Positions 52,597-60,903 of a DNA stretch of 64,000 nucleotides are shown in pieces. The notes beneath the pieces were generated by a model. It was not told where the DNA came from. It ran no database searches and saw only the letters and a program-made list of their open reading frames with translations. Made by a program: the position numbers and the translations under genes. Position 1 is the stretch's first letter. The number at the start of each line of letters is the position of its first letter. The stretch is from Roseococcus thiosulfatophilus (GTDB taxonomy: Bacteria > Pseudomonadota > Alphaproteobacteria > Acetobacterales > Acetobacteraceae), in assembly GCF_017311575.1 (NCBI RefSeq), contig NZ_JAFFQY010000055.1, positions 62,001 through 126,000 of the forward strand, given 5' to 3'.

Positions 52597-53415
52597 ATGA
52601 CGGATATGCATCGGCGGGCCTGGCTCGCCGCCATGGCGGGGCTGGCATGGGGCGCCTCGCCCGCCGCGGCCCAGCGCCGCCGCCCGGCCACCAGGCTGCC
52701 CGTGGTGGTGCTCGATCCGGGCCATGGCGGGGCCGACCCGGGCGCCATCGGCCCCGGGGGCACCCAGGAAAAGCGGATCACGCTGGCGCTGGCCATCGAA
52801 CTCCGCCGCCAGCTGCTCGCCGGGGGCCGCTGCCGGGTGGTGCTGACGCGCGGGCGCGATGTCTTCGTGCCGCTCGGCCGCCGCGTGCAGGTGGCGCGGG
52901 ACCAGGAGGCCGCGCTGCTCGTCTCGCTGCACGCCGATGCCGCCCCGCCGGGCCAGGCCTCGGGGCTGCGCGGCGCCTCGGTCTATACCCTCTCGGAAGA
53001 TGCCTCGGACGCGCTGGCCGCCGCACTCGCCCGGCGCGAGAACCTGGCCGACCGCGCCGGCGGGCTGCGCCTGCCCTCCGTCTCGCCCGAGGTGCAGCGC
53101 ATCCTGCTCAGCCTCATGCGGCAGGAGACGCATGCCGCCTCCACCCGCGTCGCGCGGCTGACGGTGAACGCGCTGGAGGGTGATTTCGCGCTGCTCAACC
53201 AGCCCCACCGCCGCGCGGGCTTCGTGGTGCTGAAGGCGCCCGACGTGCCGGCCGTGCTGGTCGAGGGCGGCTTCCTCTCCCACCCCCGGGACGAATCGCT
53301 GCTCAACACCCCGGCCCACCGCGCCCGCCTGGCCCGCGCCCTGGCCGGCGCCATCAACCGATACCTGGCCGGGCCGCGCGTGGCGGGTGTGGAGGCGCTG
53401 GCCGCGCCGGTGTAA
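52597..53415 (+). CDS. N-acetylmuramoyl-L-alanine amidase (Amidase_3)
   Basis: The 272-residue zinc amidase cleaves the bond between N-acetylmuramic acid and the stem peptide. The signal peptide is in MTDMHRRAWLAAMAGLAWGASPAAAQ, possibly Tat-type (HRRAWLA). The catalytic domain begins VVVLDPGHGGADPGAIG with the first zinc His. VSLHADAAPPG has the second zinc His, and VPAVLVEGGFLSHPRDE carries the catalytic Glu. It functions in daughter-cell separation or wall recycling in the periplasm. ATG 52597 is preceded by GGGGGGCG. It has no separate AMIN domain. Confidence 0.93.
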   Translation: MTDMHRRAWLAAMAGLAWGASPAAAQRRRPATRLPVVVLDPGHGGADPGAIGPGGTQEKRITLALAIELRRQLLAGGRCRVVLTRGRDVFVPLGRRVQVARDQEAALLVSLHADAAPPGQASGLRGASVYTLSEDASDALAAALARRENLADRAGGLRLPSVSPEVQRILLSLMRQETHAASTRVARLTVNALEGDFALLNQPHRRAGFVVLKAPDVPAVLVEGGFLSHPRDESLLNTPAHRARLARALAGAINRYLAGPRVAGVEALAAPV

Positions 53416-53447
53416 GTGCTCTCCCCGACAAGGGGTTGAGGACAGTC

Positions 53448-54620
53448 ATGGCGCTGGACGCGGTGGGCAGCCTGGCGGTGGCCGCCCTGGTCATCCTGCT
53501 CGGCCGGGCGCTGCACCGGGGCTTTCCGGCGCTGACGCGCTGGCACATCCCTGAACCCGTCTCCGGCGGCACGGCCTGGGCGCTGGGGGTGGCGCTGCTG
53601 CATCTGGCGGGCGCCCCCGTGCCCGAGACCAGCGCCGCCATCCGCGAGCCCATGCTGCTGGCCTTCTTCGCCACGGTGGGCCTCTCGGCCGATTTGCGCC
53701 AACTCCTGAAGGGCGGCGCGCTGCTGGCCCGCTTCGCCCTGCTGACCGTGCTGTTCATCCTGGTGCAGAACGCGCTGGGGGTGGGGCTGGCGCTGGCGCT
53801 GGGGCTCGACCCGCTGATCGGGCTGCTGGCGGGCTCGGTCACGCTGGTGGGCGGGCATGGCACGGGCGCGGCCTTCGGCGGGCTCTTCGCGCGGGAATAT
53901 GGCGTGCCGGCGGCGTTGGAGCTGGCGGTGGCGGCCTCCACGCTCGGCATCGTCATCGGCGGGCTGCTGGCCGGGCCGGTGGCGCGCGGGCTGGGCGGCG
54001 GCGCGGGCGGAGGCGGCGCCGATTCGCCCCCGCCCCCGCCCCGCCGCCCGGACGAGGCCGCGCTGGCCCCCACCCTCGCGCTCGTGCTGCTTTGCGTGGC
54101 GGCCGCCATGGCGCTGGTGCCAATGGCCCGGAGCTGGCCCGTGACTTTGCCCGATTTCCTCTGGGCGCTGCTGGCCGGCGTGCTGTTGCGGAACCTCGTC
54201 CTGGCGCCGCTGCGCCAGCCGCCGCCGCCCCCCGCGCTGGAGGCGCTCTCGGGCGTGACATTGGCGCTGTTCCTGGCGCTGGCCATGGCGGCGCTGCGGC
54301 TGTGGGAGCTGGTGGCGCTGGCCGGCCCGCTGCTGCTGCTGCTGGCGGCGCAGACCCTTGCCACCGCCCTGTTCGCACGCTGGCTGGTGTTCCGCGTGAT
54401 GGGTGACGACGCGGAGGCCGCGGTCTGCGCCGCGGGCTTCTTCGGCTTCGCCATCGGCTCCACCGCCACCGCCGTGGCCACGATGCGCGAGATGGAGAAC
54501 CATCACGGCCCCATGCCGCGCGCCATCCTGATCGTCTCGCTCACGGCGGGGCTCTTCGTCACGCTGGCGAACGCCCTGCTGCTGAGCCTGATCCTGATGC
54601 TGCCCCTCTTCGCGCGATAG
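53448..54620 (+). CDS. gltS: GltS-family sodium/glutamate symporter
   Basis: This 390-residue inner-membrane carrier imports glutamate with Na+. The two-fold GltS pattern is visible: FFATVGLSADLRQLLKGG with the following TM, SVTLVGGHGTGAAFGGLFA (the first re-entrant signature), and FFGFAIGSTATAVATMREM (the second). There are about ten TM helices with a poly-Pro loop (SPPPPPRRPDEA) in the centre. The start ATG 53448 has GAGG 6 bases upstream. It follows the amidase by 32 bases, perhaps as one transcript. The exact substrate could differ. Confidence 0.92.
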   Translation: MALDAVGSLAVAALVILLGRALHRGFPALTRWHIPEPVSGGTAWALGVALLHLAGAPVPETSAAIREPMLLAFFATVGLSADLRQLLKGGALLARFALLTVLFILVQNALGVGLALALGLDPLIGLLAGSVTLVGGHGTGAAFGGLFAREYGVPAALELAVAASTLGIVIGGLLAGPVARGLGGGAGGGGADSPPPPPRRPDEAALAPTLALVLLCVAAAMALVPMARSWPVTLPDFLWALLAGVLLRNLVLAPLRQPPPPPALEALSGVTLALFLALAMAALRLWELVALAGPLLLLLAAQTLATALFARWLVFRVMGDDAEAAVCAAGFFGFAIGSTATAVATMREMENHHGPMPRAILIVSLTAGLFVTLANALLLSLILMLPLFAR

Positions 54621-54627
54621 CAGGCGT

Positions 54628-54666
54628 CCGATCGTCCTCGGTGGCCTCACCGAGGACATGAATCGG
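54628..54666. repeat. Family A nested palindrome between gltS and the DUF2189 gene
   Basis: The outer arms CCGAT (54628-54632) and ATCGG (54662-54666) enclose a perfect 9-bp stem GTCCTCGGT/ACCGAGGAC with loop ggcctc. Relative to the copies at 3.2 kb the element is inverted (tgaatcggccgc at its right end). It sits 7 bases after the gltS stop in a convergent gap. Confidence 0.85.
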
Positions 54667-54681
54667 CCGCCCGAGCAGATC

Positions 54682-55467
54682 CTACCGGGCAACCAGGTCC
54701 TTGTAGGCGTGCCAGGTGGCATGGCCGATCAGCGGCATCACGATGACGAGGCCCAGGAAGAAGGGCACCAGCGCCAGCCCGGTGAACACCACGATCAACC
54801 CCGCCCAGAGCGCCATGGCGCGCCAGTTCTCCATCACCGCCTGGATGGAGACGGTGGCCGCCTCCAGGAAGCTCACCTCCGGCTTGTCCAGCAGCATGGG
54901 GATGGAGATGGCGGCCACCGCGAAGGTGACCGAGGCCAGCACGAAGCCGAAGCCCGTGCCCACCACCAGGAAGGGCAGCAGCTGCTCGCTCTGCAGCATC
55001 GCCAGCGGCAGCTGTCCGAGGCTGGGCGCGAAGTTGATGCCGAAGAACAGCGCGAAGAGCAGCCCCGCGATGCGCGTCCAGAACAGGTGCAGCACCAGCA
55101 GCGTCACACCCATCATCGCGATCTGCGTGGGGTTGCGGCGGAAGCCCGCCACCGCCTCGGCCAGCGTCACCGCCTCGCCCGCCTGGCGCCGGCGGCTGAC
55201 CTCATAGAGGCCGGCCGCCAGGATCGGCGCCATGATGAAGAAGCCGGCCGTGGCGGGCAGGATGGCCCAGGCCGTGCCCATCTCGAACAGCAGAAGGGCC
55301 AGCACCCAGCCCGCCAGCGTCAGCACCGCCCCATAGGCGAGGCTGATGGCCTTGTTCGCCATCATGTCGCGCCAGCCCAGCGTCAGCCAGGTCCAGGGGC
55401 GGTCGGTGGCGATGCGTCGGATGCGGCCCGTGATGGGTGTCACTTGGGCGGTGGTGTCGGTGCTCAT
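54682..55467 (-). CDS. DUF2189 family membrane protein
   Basis: This 261-residue integral membrane protein has about five or six TM helices (for example LAYGAVLTLAGWVLALLLFEM and ILPATAGFFIMAPILAAGLY). The N-terminal PWTWLTLGWRDMMANKAISLAYGA is the DUF2189 signature. The family is common next to cbb3 oxidase genes in alphaproteobacteria, as here. The start ATG 55467 lies 66 bases from the FNR box, so it may also respond to oxygen. The function is not established. Confidence 0.87.
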   Translation of the reverse strand: MSTDTTAQVTPITGRIRRIATDRPWTWLTLGWRDMMANKAISLAYGAVLTLAGWVLALLLFEMGTAWAILPATAGFFIMAPILAAGLYEVSRRRQAGEAVTLAEAVAGFRRNPTQIAMMGVTLLVLHLFWTRIAGLLFALFFGINFAPSLGQLPLAMLQSEQLLPFLVVGTGFGFVLASVTFAVAAISIPMLLDKPEVSFLEAATVSIQAVMENWRAMALWAGLIVVFTGLALVPFFLGLVIVMPLIGHATWHAYKDLVAR

Positions 55468-55532
55468 GTCGGGTGGCCCTGCGCTGCTCGGCTTGCACCC
55501 CGCATATAGCATCGCCGCATCGCACCATGCGG

Positions 55533-55546
55533 TTGATCCACATCAA
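55533..55546. promoter_or_regulatory. FNR/FixK-type box TTGAT-ccac-ATCAA
   Basis: A perfect match to the FNR/Anr/FnrL consensus TTGAT-N4-ATCAA sits between the divergent DUF2189 and ccoN genes, 122 bases before the ccoN start. It indicates activation of the cbb3 oxidase under low oxygen. Because it is palindromic it could also control the DUF2189 gene. Confidence 0.9.
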
Positions 55547-55667
55547 GGACGTTGACGGAGTGGGATGCTTCCTTCCGCGCCCATGGAGGCAAGCCCGGCC
55601 CGGTGGCCGCGCGCCTCCATCGCCCCGGCGGCCGAGACGCGCCGCCTGATGAGGAAGGACAGCAAGG

Positions 55668-57161
55668 ATGGCCACGCTGAGCGCCACGCAACCAGGGGCC
55701 ATGTCGGCCCCTAGACCCATGCCCGACTACGTGGACGGCCCCATCCGCGCCTTCGCCATCGCCACCATCTTCTGGGGGCTGGTGGGCTTTCTGGTGGGCG
55801 TGGTCATCGCCTCGCAGCTGGCGTGGCCGCTGCTGAACCTCGACCTGGAATGGACGCATTTCGGCCGGCTGCGCCCGGTGCACACGAGCGCGGTGATCTT
55901 CGCCTTCGGCGGCAGCGCGCTGATCGGCACCAGCCTCTACATCGTGCAGCGCACGTGCCGCGCGCGGCTGTTCGGCGGCGAGGAGATGGGCTGGTTCATC
56001 TTCTGGGGCTACCAGTTCTTCATCGTCTCGGCCGCACTCAGCTACGTGCTCGGCTACAGCCAGGGCAAGGAATACGCCGAGCCCGAGTGGTTCATCGACA
56101 TCTTCCTGACCGTGCTCTGGGTCACCTACCTGGTGGGCTTCGGCGGCACGATCATCAAGCGCGAGGAACCGCACATCTACGTGGCCAACTGGTTCCTGCT
56201 CGCCTTCATCATCACGGTGGCGATGCTGCACATCGGCAACAACATCTCCCTGCCGATCCATTGGGGCAGCGGCTTCTCCTACTCGGCACCCGCCGGCGTG
56301 CAGGGGGCGATGATCCAGTGGTGGTACGGCCACAACGCGGTGGGCTTCTTCCTGACCGCGGGCTTCCTCGGGATGATGTACTACTTCATCCCGAAGCAGG
56401 CGAACCGGCCGATCTACAGCTACCGGCTGTCCATCGTGCACTTCTGGTCCATCATCTTCCTCTACATCTGGGCCGGCCCGCACCACCTGCACTACACCGC
56501 GCTGCCCGACTGGGCGCAGACGCTCGGCATGGTGTTCTCGGTGATGCTCTGGATGCCGTCCTGGGGCGGGATGATCAACGGGATCATGACGCTGTCGGGC
56601 GCCTGGGACAAACTCCGTACCGACCCCGGGCTGCGCTTCTCCGTCACCGCCGTCGCCTTCTATGGCATGTCCACCTTCGAAGGCCCGGTCATGTCCATCC
56701 GCGCGGTGAACAGCCTGTCGCACTACACCGACTGGACCATCGGGCACGTGCATTCGGGCGCGCTCGGCTGGAACGGGCTCATCACCTTCGGCGCGCTCTA
56801 CTGGCTGGTGCCGGCGCTGTGGTCGCGCGCCAGGATGTACAGCACCAGGCTGATCGAGTGGCACTTCTGGCTCGCGACGCTGGGCATCGTTCTCTACATC
56901 ACCGCGATGTGGGTCTCGGGCATCATGCAGGGCCTCATGTGGCGTGCGTATGACGAGCTGGGCTTCCTGCAATACAGCTTCGTCGAGACCGTCGCCGCCA
57001 TGCACCCCTACTACGTGATCCGCGTGCTGGGTGGCGCCCTCTACCTGACCGGCGCGATCCTCATGGCCTGGAACGTCTACAAGACCATCACCGTGGCCGA
57101 TGCGCCCGAGGTGGAGCGGGACCTGGCACCCGCGCCCGCCCGCGCCGTGGCCGCCGAGTAA
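55668..57161 (+). CDS. ccoN: cbb3-type cytochrome c oxidase subunit I
   Basis: CcoN is the catalytic heme-copper subunit that reduces O2 to water. The protein has 497 residues and the usual 12 TM helices. His residues for the hemes and CuB are in [38 protein letters not shown] (CuB/heme), [16 protein letters not shown] and [12 protein letters not shown]. It starts at ATG 55668 with AGCAAGGA upstream and is followed 13 bases later by ccoO. Expression is expected from the FNR box at 55533. Confidence 0.98.
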   Translation: MATLSATQPGAMSAPRPMPDYVDGPIRAFAIATIFWGLVGFLVGVVIASQLAWPLLNLDLEWTHFGRLRPVHTSAVIFAFGGSALIGTSLYIVQRTCRARLFGGEEMGWFIFWGYQFFIVSAALSYVLGYSQGKEYAEPEWFIDIFLTVLWVTYLVGFGGTIIKREEPHIYVANWFLLAFIITVAMLHIGNNISLPIHWGSGFSYSAPAGVQGAMIQWWYGHNAVGFFLTAGFLGMMYYFIPKQANRPIYSYRLSIVHFWSIIFLYIWAGPHHLHYTALPDWAQTLGMVFSVMLWMPSWGGMINGIMTLSGAWDKLRTDPGLRFSVTAVAFYGMSTFEGPVMSIRAVNSLSHYTDWTIGHVHSGALGWNGLITFGALYWLVPALWSRARMYSTRLIEWHFWLATLGIVLYITAMWVSGIMQGLMWRAYDELGFLQYSFVETVAAMHPYYVIRVLGGALYLTGAILMAWNVYKTITVADAPEVERDLAPAPARAVAAE

Positions 57162-57174
57162 GGGGAACCCCGAC

Positions 57175-57906
57175 ATGCTCAAGAAATTCAGCCACGGCAT
57201 GATCGAGCGGAACATCCTTCTGCTCGGCGTGCTCACCCTCATCACCGTCTCGATCGGCGGGCTCGCGCAAATCGTGCCGCTCTTCACGGTGGAGACCACG
57301 ATCGAGCGCGTGCAGGGCATCCGCCCCTACACGCCGCTCGAACTCATGGGCCGCAACATCTATGTGCGCGAGGGCTGCTACGCCTGCCACAGCCAGATGG
57401 TCCGCCCCTTCCGCGACGAGGCCGAGCGCTACGGCCACTACAGCCTGGCCGCCGAGAGCATGTATGACCGACCCTTCCAATGGGGCTCCAAGCGTACGGG
57501 GCCGGACCTCGCGCGCGTCGGCGGCCGCTATTCGGATGACTGGCAGGCGGCGCATCTGCGTGATCCGCGCGCGCTGGTGCCCGAGAGCATCATGCCGCCC
57601 TACGCCTTCCTCGACCGGCCGCTCGACACGCGCAACATCCAGCAGCACCTGCGCGCCCAGGCGGCGCTCGGCGTGCCCTACACCGCGGAGATGATCGCGA
57701 ACGCGCGGGCGGACCTGGAAGCCCAGGCGCGCCCGGACCGCGACGCCACGGGCTTCCAGTCCCGCTACGCGCGCGCCCGCCAGGCCGCCTTCGACGGCAA
57801 CCCCGCCGTGGTGACCGAGATGGATGCGCTGGTCGCCTACATGCAGATGCTCGGCACGCTCGTGGACTTCCGCGACGTGACGCCCGAGCAGCTGCGCCAG
57901 CAGTAG
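57175..57906 (+). CDS. ccoO: cbb3-type cytochrome c oxidase subunit II
   Basis: CcoO is the monoheme c-type subunit that passes electrons to CcoN. The 243-residue protein has one N-terminal TM helix ([21 protein letters not shown]) and the heme motif CYACH at Cys68, Cys71 and His72, with a Met ligand expected near MQMLGT. The TGAC spacer and GGGGAA precede ATG 57175. The downstream ccoQ follows after 14 bases. Confidence 0.97.
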   Translation: MLKKFSHGMIERNILLLGVLTLITVSIGGLAQIVPLFTVETTIERVQGIRPYTPLELMGRNIYVREGCYACHSQMVRPFRDEAERYGHYSLAAESMYDRPFQWGSKRTGPDLARVGGRYSDDWQAAHLRDPRALVPESIMPPYAFLDRPLDTRNIQQHLRAQAALGVPYTAEMIANARADLEAQARPDRDATGFQSRYARARQAAFDGNPAVVTEMDALVAYMQMLGTLVDFRDVTPEQLRQQ

Positions 57907-57920
57907 GAGGAGCGGCACCC

Positions 57921-58076
57921 ATGCTCGTCGAGCTGCAATGGCTTTTCTCCACCCTCTGGGTCGTGTGGTTCTTCGTCCTCTTCGGCGGAATCCTGTTCTG
58001 GACCCTCAAACCCTCGCGCCGCCAGGACTGGAAGCGGCATGGCGAGATGATCTTCCGCGACGGCGGGAAAGGCTGA
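57921..58076 (+). CDS. ccoQ: cbb3 oxidase small subunit CcoQ
   Basis: This 51-residue single-TM protein (MLVELQWLFSTLWVVWFFVL...) with a basic C-terminal tail (PSRRQDWKRHGEM) is of the CcoQ/FixQ type that stabilises the oxidase complex. It lies between ccoO and ccoP as in other cbb3 loci. ATG 57921 is preceded by TAGGAGGAG. The stop TGA is at 58074-58076, 4 bases before ccoP. Confidence 0.92.
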   Translation: MLVELQWLFSTLWVVWFFVLFGGILFWTLKPSRRQDWKRHGEMIFRDGGKG

Positions 58077-58080
58077 ACCG

Positions 58081-58950
58081 ATGCCGACCAAGATCGAGAA
58101 GGACAGCATCACCGGCCAGGAGACCACCGGCCATGAGTGGGACGGGCTGAAGGAGCTGAACACGCCGCTGCCGAAGTGGTGGCTCTACACCTTCTACGCC
58201 ACCATCCTCTTCGCGGCGGTCTGGGTGGTGCTCTATCCGGCCATCCCCGTGCAGGGCTGGACGGGGCTGACGGGCTGGACCGCGCGCGGCGCCCTGCCCG
58301 CGCAGATGGACGCCGAGCGCGCCCGCCAGGCCCCCATGCTGGCCCGCCTGCGCGAGGTGACCGCCGAGCAGATCGCGGCCGACCCCGAGCTGCGCGGCTT
58401 CGCGCTGGCCGGTGGCCGCGTGGGCTTCGCCAACAACTGCGCGGGCTGCCATGGCGCCGGCGGCCAGGGTGCGACCGGCGGCTTCCCCAGCCTCGCCGAT
58501 GATGACTGGCTGTGGGGCGGCAGTTTCGAGGCCATCCACACCACCATCAGCCACGGTGTGCGCGCGGGCGAGAGCGATGAGGAACGCGGCATCGCCATGC
58601 CCGCCTTCCTCGCCACCGGCATGCTGACCCAGGCGCAGATCAACGACACGGCGGATTTCGTGCTGAGCCTCTCCGGCCGCAGCGCGGACCCCGCCGCCGT
58701 CACCCGCGGGCGCGAGCTCTATGCCGAGAATTGCGCGAGCTGCCACGGCGATGGCGGCGAGGGCAACCGCGACATGGGCGCGCCCCGGCTGAACGACCAG
58801 ATCTGGCTCTACGGCGGCGACCGCGCCAGCGTGGTGCGCTCCATCGCCTACAGCCGCGCGGGCGTCATGCCGGCCTGGCGCGGGCGGCTCGACCCCGCGA
58901 TGATAAACATGATCACCGTCTACGTGCACGCCCTCGGCGGGGGTGAGTGA
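58081..58950 (+). CDS. ccoP: cbb3-type cytochrome c oxidase subunit III
   Basis: CcoP is the diheme c-type subunit that receives electrons from periplasmic donors. The 289-residue protein has an N-terminal TM helix (WWLYTFYATILFAAVWVVLY) and two heme motifs: CAGCH at Cys120, Cys123, His124 and CASCH at Cys218, Cys221, His222. The start ATG 58081 follows the ccoQ stop by 4 bases. The ccoG frame begins 7 bases later. Confidence 0.98.
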   Translation: MPTKIEKDSITGQETTGHEWDGLKELNTPLPKWWLYTFYATILFAAVWVVLYPAIPVQGWTGLTGWTARGALPAQMDAERARQAPMLARLREVTAEQIAADPELRGFALAGGRVGFANNCAGCHGAGGQGATGGFPSLADDDWLWGGSFEAIHTTISHGVRAGESDEERGIAMPAFLATGMLTQAQINDTADFVLSLSGRSADPAAVTRGRELYAENCASCHGDGGEGNRDMGAPRLNDQIWLYGGDRASVVRSIAYSRAGVMPAWRGRLDPAMINMITVYVHALGGGE

Positions 58951-58957
58951 GCACGCC

Positions 58958-60448
58958 ATGAACCAGATCGCGCCCGACCGGCCGAAGGTGGCCCCCAAGC
59001 CGGAGCCCTCGCTCTACGCCAGCCACCAGAAGGTCCAGCCGCGCGCGGTCAAGGGGCGTGTGCGGAACATCAAATGGGCCGTGCTGGTCGTGCTGCTGGC
59101 CCTCTACTACGTCGTGCCCTGGTTCCGCTGGGACCGCGGGCCCGGCGTGCCGGACCAGGCGGTGCTGGTGGACATTTCCCACGCCCGCCTGTTCTTCCTC
59201 TGGATCGAGCTCTGGCCGCAGGAGGTGTATTTCCTGACCGGCGCCCTGGTGCTGGGCGCCATCGGCCTCTTCGCCGTCACCTCGCTCTATGGCCGCCTCT
59301 GGTGCGGCTTCACCTGCCCGCAGACGGTCTGGACGGACCTCTTCATGTGGGTGGAACGCCGCATCGAGGGCGACCGCAACGCGCGCATCAAGCTGGACCA
59401 GGGCGCGCATGACGCGCGGTGGTGGAAGCTGAAGCTGTCCAAGCACGCCGCCTGGCTGGGCATCGCCATGGCCACCGGCGGCGCCTGGATCATGTATTTC
59501 AACGACGCGCCGAGCGTGACCTGGGCGATGCTGACGGGCCAGGCCTCGCTGACGGTCTATGGCTTCTTCGCCCTCTTCACCGCGACCACCTATGTGCTGG
59601 CCGGCGCGGCGCGCGAACAGGTCTGCACCTATATGTGCCCCTGGCCGCGCTTCCAGGGCGCGATGCTGGACGACAACTCCCTCGTCGTCACCTATCACGA
59701 CTGGCGCGGCGAGCCGCGCGGCAAGCCCGACGCGGCGCATGGCGACTGCGTGGACTGCAAGGCCTGCGTGCATGTCTGCCCCACGGGCATTGATATCCGC
59801 GACGGGCAGCAGCTCGAATGCATCGGCTGCGGCCTCTGCGTGGATGCCTGCGACGACGTGATGGCCAAGCTCGGCCGCGACAAGGGCCTCATCGCCTTCG
59901 AGACCCTGAAGAACCTGGCCGCCAGCCAGGCCGCCGTGGCCGGCATGGCCCCCGGCCCCGCGCGCAACGCCGCCGGCATGGCCGCCCGCACGCCGCAGAA
60001 GAAGATCCGCCCGCGCACGCTGATCTATGCGGGCGTGATCATGGGCGTGGTGGCCCTGATGCTGGGCGCCTGGATGCTGCGCGCCACGCTGACCCTCTCG
60101 GTCGAGCGCGACCGCGCGCCGCTTTTCGTGCAGCTCTCCGATGGCGGCATCCGCAACGGCTACACGCTGAAGCTCGCCAACAAGCTGCGCGGCGAGGATC
60201 TGCACCTGGCGCTGGTGCTGGACGGGCCGCAGGGCCTGCACCTCACCGTGCAGGATGCGATGGAGGACGCCGCCGGCCGCCCCATCCTCACCACGCGCGA
60301 TGACGGCATCACGCAATGGCGCGCGCTGGTCACCGCCCCGCCCGGCCTCGCGCTGCGCGACAGCACCTCCATCACCTTCCGCCTGGTGGACGGCTCCGGC
60401 CGCACGCTGGTGACGCAACACAGCGCCTTCATGGGACCCCGCCGATGA
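58958..60448 (+). CDS. ccoG: cbb3 oxidase accessory ferredoxin-type protein CcoG (RdxA-like)
   Basis: CcoG is a membrane iron-sulfur protein thought to act as a Cu(II) reductase for the copper supplied to the oxidase. The 496-residue protein has about five TM helices. An N-terminal CGFTCPQTVW and CTYMCPWPR are followed by 4Fe-4S motifs CVDCKACVHVCP and CIGCGLCVDACD. The C-terminal domain is periplasmic. ATG 58958 is preferred over a GTG at 58943 inside the ccoP stop; the ccoH start overlaps its stop. Confidence 0.95.
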   Translation: MNQIAPDRPKVAPKPEPSLYASHQKVQPRAVKGRVRNIKWAVLVVLLALYYVVPWFRWDRGPGVPDQAVLVDISHARLFFLWIELWPQEVYFLTGALVLGAIGLFAVTSLYGRLWCGFTCPQTVWTDLFMWVERRIEGDRNARIKLDQGAHDARWWKLKLSKHAAWLGIAMATGGAWIMYFNDAPSVTWAMLTGQASLTVYGFFALFTATTYVLAGAAREQVCTYMCPWPRFQGAMLDDNSLVVTYHDWRGEPRGKPDAAHGDCVDCKACVHVCPTGIDIRDGQQLECIGCGLCVDACDDVMAKLGRDKGLIAFETLKNLAASQAAVAGMAPGPARNAAGMAARTPQKKIRPRTLIYAGVIMGVVALMLGAWMLRATLTLSVERDRAPLFVQLSDGGIRNGYTLKLANKLRGEDLHLALVLDGPQGLHLTVQDAMEDAAGRPILTTRDDGITQWRALVTAPPGLALRDSTSITFRLVDGSGRTLVTQHSAFMGPRR

Positions 60449-60903
60449 ACACGATGACGGAACGCAAAAGCCGCTGGATCCCCTGGGTCTTCGTGGGGGG
60501 CATGCTGGTCGTGGTCGTGGTGAACGGCTTCATGGCCTACACCGCCATCAGCAGCTTCACCGGCCTCACCACCGGCCAGGCCTATGACCGTGGCCGCGCC
60601 TACAACCACGTGCTGGCCGAGGCCGCGCGGCAGGATGCGCTGGGCTGGACGGCGCGCGTGCGCCTGACGGGCGGGCGCATCACGCTCGCCGTCACCGACC
60701 GCGAGGGCCGCCCGGTGCCGGGCGTGCTGGAGGCCTACCTGCAACGCCCCATCGAGGGCACGCGCGTGGAACTCGGCACCAGCACCCCGCGCGAGGGCTT
60801 CGCCGCCCCCGACATCGCCTCCGGCCAATGGGAGTTCCGTGGCTTCCTCCTGGACGGGCATGGCCAGCGCCTCGACATCCGCCAGCGCCTGATCTTCCCA
60901 TGA
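60445..60903 (+). CDS. ccoH: cbb3 oxidase accessory protein CcoH (FixH family)
   Basis: This 152-residue protein has one N-terminal TM helix (WIPWVFVGGMLVVVVVNGFM) and a FixH-type domain (TTGQAYDRGRAYNHVLAEA, then RVRLTGGRITLAVTDREGRPV). CcoH is needed for assembly or stability of the oxidase. It overlaps ccoG and ccoI by 4 bases each. Confidence 0.94.
   Translation: MNTMTERKSRWIPWVFVGGMLVVVVVNGFMAYTAISSFTGLTTGQAYDRGRAYNHVLAEAARQDALGWTARVRLTGGRITLAVTDREGRPVPGVLEAYLQRPIEGTRVELGTSTPREGFAAPDIASGQWEFRGFLLDGHGQRLDIRQRLIFP

Noticed and set aside
51943-53319. N-terminal extension of RNase E to 1439 residues
   Set aside because: The extension crosses the divergent intergenic region and lies antisense to the amidase; the family N-terminus MTKRMLIDA fits ATG 51942.
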